Shown one piece after another: positions 58,270 through 64,000 of a stretch of 64,000 nt of DNA (within the stretch, counting starts at the first letter, position 1; each line of letters starts with the position of its first letter). The stretch is from Streptomyces griseus subsp. griseus. GTDB lineage: Bacteria; Actinomycetota; Actinomycetes; Streptomycetales; Streptomycetaceae. Below the pieces are notes generated by a model, which was given only the letters and a program-made list of their open reading frames with translations, ran no database searches and was not told the DNA's origin. The stretch lies in NCBI RefSeq assembly GCF_003610995.1, contig NZ_CP032543.1:3038001-3102000 (forward strand). Direction: 5' to 3'. Made by a program: the position numbers and the translations under genes.

Positions 58270-59529
58270 TTACGGGCGTTCCAGAATGGCCGTCACCCCC
58301 TGGCCGCCCGCCGCGCAGATCGAGATCAACCCACGTCCCGGGGCCTCCCGTTCCGCGAGCAGCTTGGCCAGCGTGGCGACGATCCGTGCTCCTGTGGCGG
58401 CGAAGGGGTGGCCCGTCGCCAGCGAGGAGCCGGCCACGTTCAGGCGGTCCCGGTCCAGCGGCGGCAGGCCCTGCTTCTCCCAGGCGGCGAGGGTGGCCAG
58501 CACCTGGGAGGCGAACGCCTCGTGGATCTCGTACAGGTCGAAGTCCTCGATGCCCAGCCCCGCTCGCTCCAGCAGACGCGGCACCGCGTACGCCGGGGCC
58601 ATGAGCAGGCCCTCGTCGCCGTCGACGTAGTCCACCGCCGCCGTCTCGTAGAGGGTGAGGTAGGCCAGGGGCTCCCAGCCCCGCTCCCGCGCCCACTCCT
58701 CGGAGGCCAGGAGGACCGTCGCCGCGCCGTCCGTGAGGGGCGTCGAATTCCCGGCGGTCATGGTGGGGTTGGGGTCGGAGGTACCGAACACCGGCTTGAG
58801 GGTGGCCAGTTTGCCGGCGGTCGATCCCGGGCGGAGGTTCTGGTCGCGGGTCAGGCCCTGGTACGGGACGACGAGGTCGTCCAGGAAGCCGCGTTCGTAC
58901 GCCGCCGCCAGGCGCTGGTGGCTCGTGGCGGCCAGCTGGTCCTGGTCCTCGCGGCTCACCGACCAGCGGCGGGCGGTGCGGGCCGCGTGTTCGCCCATCG
59001 AGAGGCCGGTGCGCGGCTCGGCGTTGCGCGGGATGTCCGGGACCAGGTGGCGGGGGCGTACGGCCGAGAGGGCCTTGAGGCGGGCCCTCGTCGACCTCGC
59101 GCGGCGGGCCGCCAGCAGGATGCGGCGCAGCTCGTCGTTGACGCCGAGCGGGGCGTCGCTCGCCGTGTCGGAGCCGCCCGCGATGGCCGAGTCGACCGCA
59201 CCCAGGGCGATCTTGTTGGCGGCGGCGATCACGGCCTGGAGGCCCGTACCGCAGGCCTGCTGGATGTCGTACGCCGGGGTGCGCGGGTCCAGCGCCGAGC
59301 CGAGGACGGTCTCGCGGGCGAGGTTGAAGTCGCGGCTGTGCTTGAGGACCGCGCCCGCCACGAACTCGCCGACCCGCTCCCCCGCCAGGCCGTACCGCTC
59401 CACCAGTCCGCCGAGCGCGGCAGTGAGCAGGTCCTGGTTGGAGGCGGTCGCGTACGGGCCGTCCGAGCGGGCAAAGGGGGTACGGCTGCCGCCGACGACC
59501 GCGACGCGGCGCGGGGCGGAGATGTTCAT
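58270..59529 (-). CDS. Acetyl-CoA acetyltransferase (thiolase), FadA2-like
   Basis: 419 aa from ATG 59529. Thiolase residues: nucleophilic Cys in DIQQACGTGLQAVIAA, base His in YEIHEAFASQVLAT, second Cys and glycine loop in GHPFAATGARIVATLAKLLA and LISICAAGGQGVTAIL. It lies in the same divergent arrangement as the mycobacterial fadA2/fabG4-htdX locus. It probably cleaves 3-ketoacyl-CoA with CoA, or condenses acetyl-CoA. It is divergent from the reductase gene across a multi-half-site operator. Confidence 0.93.
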   Translation of the reverse strand: MNISAPRRVAVVGGSRTPFARSDGPYATASNQDLLTAALGGLVERYGLAGERVGEFVAGAVLKHSRDFNLARETVLGSALDPRTPAYDIQQACGTGLQAVIAAANKIALGAVDSAIAGGSDTASDAPLGVNDELRRILLAARRARSTRARLKALSAVRPRHLVPDIPRNAEPRTGLSMGEHAARTARRWSVSREDQDQLAATSHQRLAAAYERGFLDDLVVPYQGLTRDQNLRPGSTAGKLATLKPVFGTSDPNPTMTAGNSTPLTDGAATVLLASEEWARERGWEPLAYLTLYETAAVDYVDGDEGLLMAPAYAVPRLLERAGLGIEDFDLYEIHEAFASQVLATLAAWEKQGLPPLDRDRLNVAGSSLATGHPFAATGARIVATLAKLLAEREAPGRGLISICAAGGQGVTAILERP

Positions 59530-59580
59530 GGAGTCCGTCCGGGGGCGGTCCGTCCGGGATTGTTCATCTCGACCAGCTCC

Positions 59581-59610
59581 TGACTCTTGAGTAACCTTAC
59601 TCTGGAGTAA
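59581..59610. promoter_or_regulatory. Multi-half-site operator between thiolase and FabG4-like genes
   Basis: Four half-sites alternate with 2-bp spacers: TGACTC-TT-GAGTAA-CC-TTACTC-TG-GAGTAA. It contains a perfect TTACTC-N2-GAGTAA palindrome at 59597-59610 and a one-mismatch copy at 59581-59594, offset by 16 bp. A TetR-family regulator binding as a pair of dimers is the likeliest reader. Confidence 0.75.
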
Positions 59611-59638
59611 ATCTACGACCGAGCAGGGAGTCAGGACA

Positions 59639-60958
59639 ATGGCCGATCGCTATCTGCACCTCACCGGCACAGCACCCGGCCGCTTCCTCACCCGTCGCCT
59701 CGGCCTCCCGCAGCCCGCCCCGCTGCGCCGCTGGACCCTGGAGACCCCGCACCTGGACGGGCCGCTGCTGCACCTCACGGCGGGGACACCGGCGGTCACG
59801 GGGGTGGCGGAGGCGCTCTCCCGGACGGGGCTCCCCCTCACCGACCGCGCCGACCGGCCCGCCGCGATCGTCCTCGACGCCACCGGGGTCGCCACCACCA
59901 CCGGGCTCGGGGACGTCCACGCCGCCCTGCACCCCGTCGTCCGCTCCCTAGCGCCGGGCGGGCGGATCGTCGTCCTCGGTGCGGTGCCGTCGGCCGGCGA
60001 CCACCATCAGGCCGCCGCCCAGCAGGCGCTGGAAGGGTTCGTGCGGTCGCTGGGCAAGGAGATCGGGCGGGGCTCCACCGTGCAACTCGTACGGATTCCG
60101 GGCGGGGCGAGCGCCCACGCCGCCGAGTCCACCCTCCGCTTCCTGCTCTCCCCGCGCTCCGCCTATGTCAGCGGCCAGGTCGTCGAACTCACCTCCGCCG
60201 ACCCCGACCCCGTCGCCGACCCGGCCGCCCCCCTCGCCGGGCGCACCGCCCTGGTCACCGGCGCCGCCCGGGGCATCGGCGCGGCCGTCGCCTCGGTGCT
60301 CGCCCGCGACGGGGCCCAGGTCATCGCCCTGGACGTACCAGGGGCCCGCGAGGAGCTGGAACGTACCGCCGACCGGCTCGGCGCCACCGCCCTCCCGCTG
60401 GACATCACCGCACCCGACGCCGCCGACCGCATCAGCGCCGCCGCACCCGACGGGCTCGGCGTCCTCGTCCACAACGCGGGCATCACCCGCGACCGCCGCC
60501 TCGCCAACATGCCAGCCGAGCGCTGGACTTCGGTCATCGAGGTCAACCTGGACAGCGTGCTCCGCACCACCGACGCACTCCTCAAGGCGGGCACCCTCAC
60601 ACCCGGCGGGCGGATCGTCGCCACCGCATCCATCGCCGGCATCGCCGGAAACACCGGCCAGACCAACTACGCCGCCAGCAAGGCCGGAATCATCGGCCTC
60701 GTCCGCTCGCTCGGCCCGCGCGCCGCCGCCGACCACGGCGTGACCGTCAACGCGGTCGCGCCCGGCTTCATCGAGACGAAGATGACGGCGGCCGTGCCCC
60801 TCTTCATCCGCGAGGCCGGCCGCCGCATGAACTCCCTTTCCCAGGGCGGCCTTCCGGTCGATGTCGCCGAGGCCGTCGCCTGGTTCGCCCAGCCCGGCTC
60901 CACCGCCGTCAACGGCCAGGTGCTGCGGGTCTGCGGCCAGAGTCTGCTGGGGGCGTGA
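59639..60958 (+). CDS. High-molecular-weight FabG (FabG4-like) 3-ketoacyl reductase
   Basis: 439 aa from ATG 59639. An N-terminal degenerate Rossmann domain (about 1-190) is followed by an active SDR domain: [20 protein letters not shown] (TGxxxGxG), VIALDVPGARE, VLVHNAGITRDRRLA, catalytic Ser in TASIAGIAGNTGQTNYAASKAG with YxxxK. The two-domain form is that of mycobacterial FabG4, which uses NADH to reduce 3-ketoacyl-CoA. The MaoC-like gene follows with a 4-bp GTGA overlap, so the pair makes successive chain-reduction steps. Confidence 0.92.
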   Translation: MADRYLHLTGTAPGRFLTRRLGLPQPAPLRRWTLETPHLDGPLLHLTAGTPAVTGVAEALSRTGLPLTDRADRPAAIVLDATGVATTTGLGDVHAALHPVVRSLAPGGRIVVLGAVPSAGDHHQAAAQQALEGFVRSLGKEIGRGSTVQLVRIPGGASAHAAESTLRFLLSPRSAYVSGQVVELTSADPDPVADPAAPLAGRTALVTGAARGIGAAVASVLARDGAQVIALDVPGAREELERTADRLGATALPLDITAPDAADRISAAAPDGLGVLVHNAGITRDRRLANMPAERWTSVIEVNLDSVLRTTDALLKAGTLTPGGRIVATASIAGIAGNTGQTNYAASKAGIIGLVRSLGPRAAADHGVTVNAVAPGFIETKMTAAVPLFIREAGRRMNSLSQGGLPVDVAEAVAWFAQPGSTAVNGQVLRVCGQSLLGA

Positions 60959-61800
60959 GCACGGTGGCCTCCCTCACCTCCTCCCTCGTACGCGGAGCCG
61001 TCACCTCGCCCTTCCGGCGCGCCGGGCGGCCGGGCGCCACCCTGCCCGCCGACCGCCTCACCCGCCCGGCGGCCCCCGCCGCCCCCGGCCCCCTGGCCGC
61101 GTACCGCAGGATCTGCGACTTCCCCGCGACCGGGCCGCTCCCGCTGACGTACCCCCATGTCCTGGCCTTTCCGCTCGCCATGCGGCTGATGACCGGGCGG
61201 GGCTTCCCGCTGCCCGTGGTCGGGCTCGTCCACACCTGGATCGAGATCACCGCCCGCCGGGCGGTGCGGGACACCGAGGAGCTTGCACTGACTGTCTACG
61301 CACAGGCGTTGACGCCTCACCGGCGCGGCACCGAGGTCACCATGGTGACCGAGGCGCGGGTGAGCGGCGAGCTGGTGTGGGAGTCGCGCAGCGGGTATCT
61401 GTCGCGGCACGCGACGAAGGCGGCAGCGGCCCCGAAGGAGGAGGCTCCCGAACTCCCCGCCTCCGCCGAGTGGCGGCTGCCCGGCGATCTCGGGCGGCGG
61501 TACGGAGCCGTCTCCGGCGACCGTAACCCCATCCACCTCCACCCCCTCACCGCCCGCCTCTTCGGCTTCCCCCGGGCCATCGCGCACGGCATGTGGACGG
61601 TGGCCCGCTGCCTGGCGGAGGCCGAGGGCCGGCCCGACGAGCGGGCCGGTGAACTCCGCACCGTACGAGCCGACTTCAGGGCTCCTGTCCTGCTGCCCAC
61701 CACCGTGACGTACGCCGCCGACCCGGCCGGGAACGCCTTCGCCCTGCGGAGCGCGAGCGGGCGCGTCCACCTCACCGGGACGGTGACGCGAGCGCTCTGA
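60955..61800 (+). CDS. MaoC-like (HtdX-like) 3-hydroxyacyl dehydratase
   Basis: 281 aa from GTG 60955, overlapping the reductase stop. The C-terminal hot-dog domain contains the hydratase-2 motif YGAVSGDRNPIHLHPLTARL, FGFPRAIAHGMWTVARCL, where the Asp/His dyad is found. The N-terminal half (residues 1-130) is a second, non-catalytic hot-dog domain, giving the double-hot-dog form of HtdX/HtdY. It removes or adds water at 3-hydroxyacyl-thioesters. Co-translated with the FabG4-like reductase. Confidence 0.92.
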   Translation: MSTVASLTSSLVRGAVTSPFRRAGRPGATLPADRLTRPAAPAAPGPLAAYRRICDFPATGPLPLTYPHVLAFPLAMRLMTGRGFPLPVVGLVHTWIEITARRAVRDTEELALTVYAQALTPHRRGTEVTMVTEARVSGELVWESRSGYLSRHATKAAAAPKEEAPELPASAEWRLPGDLGRRYGAVSGDRNPIHLHPLTARLFGFPRAIAHGMWTVARCLAEAEGRPDERAGELRTVRADFRAPVLLPTTVTYAADPAGNAFALRSASGRVHLTGTVTRAL

Positions 61801-61826
61801 GAAGCCGGGTTCCTACACTGGCCGCC

Positions 61827-62210
61827 ATGGCATGCCGCATCAGTGAACTGGTCATCGAAGCCGCCGACGCCGAGCGGCTCGCCGCGTTCTGGAGCGAGGT
61901 CCTCGGCTATGTCGAGATCGGCCGGGAGAGCGACGGGTCCATCGAGATCGGGCCGCCCGGCACCGGCTTCGGCGGACCGCAGCCCACCCTCGTCCTGAGC
62001 CCCAACAGCAAGCCACGGACCGGGCAGCTCCGGCTGCACATCGACGTCAGCGCCACCGACCGCGACCAGGACGCCGAACTGGAGCGGCTCCTAGCCCTCG
62101 GCGCCAGGACCGCCGACGTCGGGCAGACCGGCAACGAGAGCTGGCACGTCCTGGCCGATCCGGAGGGCAACGAGTTCTGTCTCCTGCGCGCCCGCGTCCG
62201 GCCGCTCTGA
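61827..62210 (+). CDS. VOC-superfamily (glyoxalase-like) protein
   Basis: 127 aa from ATG 61827. A single VOC fold: CRISELVIEAADAERLAAFW, LRLHIDVSATDRDQDAELER, then ESWHVLADPEGNEFCLLRAR, which carries the usual DPEGNEFCL end motif. The metal-ligand pattern is partial (Glu in SEVLGYVEIG, His in RLHIDV, Glu in EGNEFC), so the catalytic state is uncertain. The gene follows the dehydratase by 26 bp and may belong to the same transcript. Confidence 0.85.
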   Translation: MACRISELVIEAADAERLAAFWSEVLGYVEIGRESDGSIEIGPPGTGFGGPQPTLVLSPNSKPRTGQLRLHIDVSATDRDQDAELERLLALGARTADVGQTGNESWHVLADPEGNEFCLLRARVRPL

Positions 62211-62225
62211 ACCGCGTACGGACTC

Positions 62226-62870
62226 CTACGGCGCGTCGTCCACCGGCGGCTGCCACGGGCGGGCGTGCATCAGGTTCTCCAGGCCCGCCCAGGCGAAGTT
62301 CATCAGGGTCGCCGCGGCCTCCTTCGCCGAGACGCCCGGGGTGTCGTTGGCCCAGCCCGCCAACGACTCGGCCGCGCCCACCAACGCCTGCGCGAGGCCC
62401 GCCACATCGCGGTCCGCGAGGGCGGGGTCGCGGTGCGCCTCGCGGGCGGCGGCGCCGATCAGGCCCGTCACGAAGGCGACGATCTCGTCGCGCATCCCCA
62501 GGACCTCGCCGATGAACGGCTCCCCGTGCGACCGCGCTTGGCGGTGCAGGACCGCCCAGCCGTCCGGGTTCTCCGCGGTGTGGGTGAAGAACGCCCGGAG
62601 CCCCGACCAGAGTTGGCCGTCGGGGGGCAGCTCCGGGTCGACCCCGGCCCGTACCGCCTCCGCCAGGGCCTGCGCCTCGCGCCGGATGCAGGCGGAGAAC
62701 AGGTCCTCCTTGGAGTGCAGGTAGAGGTAGACCAACGGCTTGGAGACGCCCGCCAGCTCGGCGATCTCGTCCATCGAGGCGGCCCGGTAACCGCGCTGGC
62801 CGAAGGTCTGCACCGCGGCGTCCATCATCTGCCGCTCCCGCACGGCGCGTGGCATCCGCTTGCTCTTCAC
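62226..62870 (-). CDS. TetR/AcrR-family transcriptional regulator
   Basis: 214 aa from GTG 62870 (start uncertain; ATG 62855 is also possible). The N-terminal HTH is clear: RERQMMDAAVQTFGQRGYRA, ASMDEIAELAGVSKPLVYLY, LHSKEDLFSACIRREA. The C-terminal helices are ligand-binding type. It lies 3' to the fatty-acid genes and convergent with the VOC gene, so it is the natural candidate to bind the operator at 59581-59610 or the TGACG palindromes elsewhere, but neither link is proven. Confidence 0.85.
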   Translation of the reverse strand: MKSKRMPRAVRERQMMDAAVQTFGQRGYRAASMDEIAELAGVSKPLVYLYLHSKEDLFSACIRREAQALAEAVRAGVDPELPPDGQLWSGLRAFFTHTAENPDGWAVLHRQARSHGEPFIGEVLGMRDEIVAFVTGLIGAAAREAHRDPALADRDVAGLAQALVGAAESLAGWANDTPGVSAKEAAATLMNFAWAGLENLMHARPWQPPVDDAP

Positions 62871-62973
62871 CGCGCCCACGCCACCACACCCATGTCCGAC
62901 GTCCTCCCCGTCCCTGCCACCCTGCACCTGGCCAGGGTACGGCTCCCCCGGCCGCGCCGCCGTGAGCGAGCCC

Positions 62974-64000
62974 TCAGCGGGCGGGCAGCGCGGGACTCCC
63001 GCACACCAGCAGCGGGCCGCCCGGAACCGTCGCGTACAGGACTCCGGCGTGGGCCGCGAGGGCGGTGCGCGGGCCGGGCGGCGGACCCGGCGCCCCCGCG
63101 TCCGTGAAGGGGACGGGGCCGTCGGCCGGACCCGCCGGGAGCCGGGTGCGCAGCCGGCCGTCGGCGGTGACCGCCCAGAGCCGGCAGTTCAGCGTGGCCA
63201 GGGCGAGGGCGCCGCCCGCGTCCCCCAGCACCCGCCACGGTCCGTCCGGGGCCAGGGCGGACAGGTGGTGCAGAGTGTCGTCGTGCGGGGTCACGGCGAA
63301 GATCCCGGCGTCGCAGAGCGCCAGCCCGGTCGTCCCCGGGGGCACCTCGCCCACCTCGGCCCACTCCTCCTCGTGGGGTGCGGCCTCCGGGGCGCGACGC
63401 AGCAGCCGGCCGTCCTCGGTGGCCGCGTACAGTTCCAGCGGCAGCCCGCCGGCCGCCTCGCGCCCCGCGGCCATCGCCAGGACGCGCGGCGCGGTCCCCA
63501 CCGGGCGCCAGGGCAGGTTCTGCCCGGAGACCGCCCGGCAGAGCAGCCTGCCCCGGGTGTCCGCGCCGAACAGGACGGACTCGCAGGCCGCGAGCGCCCG
63601 CACCTCGTCCGGCCCGCCCGCCACGTCCCAGCCGCCGCCGGGGGCCGCGCCGCTCAGCCGGTCCAGCACGTTGCGGGTCACCCGGTCGACGACCGGGTCG
63701 TCCGCCAGGACGCTCCCCCAGTTGATCGTCCCCGCGTTGAACACCGTGCCCGCGCCGAGCCGGAAGACGCCCATCGTGGCCGCCCCGCCCTGCCCGTACT
63801 CGCGCCAGTGCCGCAGGTCGGCGGTGGCCAGCACGACGAAGGAACCGGGGGTGCCGTCCACACCCGTCGCCCTCGGCACCCCGTCGGTCCACTCCAGCGC
63901 GCAGGCGTCCGTCTCGTAGCCGAGGGCTCCGCGCGCGAAGGGTTCGCCGTCGGTGAGGCCGGTGCCCTCGAAGGCCCAGTGGTCCGCGAACCGGGCCGTG
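62974..64000 (-). CDS. N,N-dimethylformamidase beta-subunit-like protein with C-terminal propeller repeats, 5' end beyond window
   Basis: The frame runs in from the right edge without a stop, so the start is not seen (342 codons visible). Beginning with WAFEGTGLTDGEPFARGALG then YETDACALEWTDGVPRATGV and DGTPGSFVVLATADLRHWRE, it matches the C-terminal region of the N,N-dimethylformamidase large-subunit family, including ATMGVFRLGAGTVFNAGTIN and VTRNVLDRLSG. After this come about 200 residues of propeller-like repeats (LYAATEDGRLLRRAPEAAPH, IFAVTPHDDTLHHLSALAPD, LWAVTADGRLRTRLPAGPAD), which known dimethylformamidases lack. The catalytic N-terminal part is not in the window, so activity cannot be judged. 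Confidence 0.75.
   Translation of the reverse strand, partial: TARFADHWAFEGTGLTDGEPFARGALGYETDACALEWTDGVPRATGVDGTPGSFVVLATADLRHWREYGQGGAATMGVFRLGAGTVFNAGTINWGSVLADDPVVDRVTRNVLDRLSGAAPGGGWDVAGGPDEVRALAACESVLFGADTRGRLLCRAVSGQNLPWRPVGTAPRVLAMAAGREAAGGLPLELYAATEDGRLLRRAPEAAPHEEEWAEVGEVPPGTTGLALCDAGIFAVTPHDDTLHHLSALAPDGPWRVLGDAGGALALATLNCRLWAVTADGRLRTRLPAGPADGPVPFTDAGAPGPPPGPRTALAAHAGVLYATVPGGPLLVCGSPALPAR

Noticed and set aside
1..64000. CRISPR arrays, rRNA genes, riboswitches, integron sites, a replication origin and bldA-type TTA codon regulation
   Set aside because: I looked for repeat-spacer arrays, conserved RNA motifs and clusters of DnaA-like boxes and found none. I could not confirm any TTA codon in the called genes.

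Overview
The window is chromosomal DNA of a high-GC actinomycete, almost certainly a Streptomyces. The signs are very high GC at third codon positions, frequent GTG starts with GGAGG-type ribosome sites, a one-piece CofG/CofH deazaflavin synthase (FbiC) with three luciferase-like (F420/FMN-type) monooxygenases, an XRE-DUF5753/DUF397 pair, an iron box of the DmdR/IdeR type, an LAXTG sortase substrate and typical Streptomyces intergenic repeats. No organism name can be read from the sequence itself.

Layout. 1-4.2 kb: an accessory block of lower GC ending just before a tRNA-Arg(CCU) gene. It holds a divergent XRE repressor, a long perfect palindrome, a putative winged-helix protein, a tyrosine-recombinase-like protein without a visible catalytic tyrosine, and an unusual DDE-type transposase-like protein overlapping it by 4 bp. 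4.4-12.7 kb: a decayed tripeptidyl-aminopeptidase, an APH-family kinase, two membrane proteins, a D,D-carboxypeptidase with a huge disordered N-terminus, and a GPP34 protein. 13-21 kb: the XRE/DUF397 pair, an EthD-like protein divergent from an SDR around a palindromic operator, an ADP-ribosylglycohydrolase, a P-loop kinase and a STAND ATPase with TPRs. 21.2-26.3 kb: a DUF2975/XRE pair with a probable leaderless promoter, an NPP1-like secreted protein and a three-gene WXG-like export operon. 26.4-35.4 kb: fbiC, a HAD protein lacking its nucleophile, a soluble sugar dehydrogenase, a class B PBP, an LLM oxidoreductase and two frameshifted genes.

35.5-39.2 kb is the most distinctive region. A cytoplasmic penicillin-acylase-like Ntn hydrolase is joined in frame to a siderophore-type GNAT acetyltransferase. 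It faces a siderophore-interacting flavoprotein across one iron box, which suggests an iron-regulated siderophore acylation/deacylation and release unit. 39.2-47.6 kb: an amino-acid/amine permease, then an operon-like set on the minus strand (LLM oxidoreductase, SDR, LLM oxidoreductase, amidohydrolase, aldehyde dehydrogenase). Palindromes there match the one at 15.4 kb, so a dispersed catabolic regulon is likely.

48-64 kb: an LAXTG coiled-coil surface protein, a uronate-dehydrogenase-like enzyme with a GH43 glycosidase, a SUKH protein beside a gene remnant, an M23 peptidase, a TOPRIM protein beside an M20 peptidase remnant, and a fatty-acid locus. That locus is a fadA2-like thiolase and acyl-CoA synthetase facing a FabG4-like reductase and an HtdX-like dehydratase across a multi-half-site operator. 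A VOC protein, a TetR regulator and a truncated N,N-dimethylformamidase-like protein close the window. All functions are inferred from sequence patterns; no search was run.
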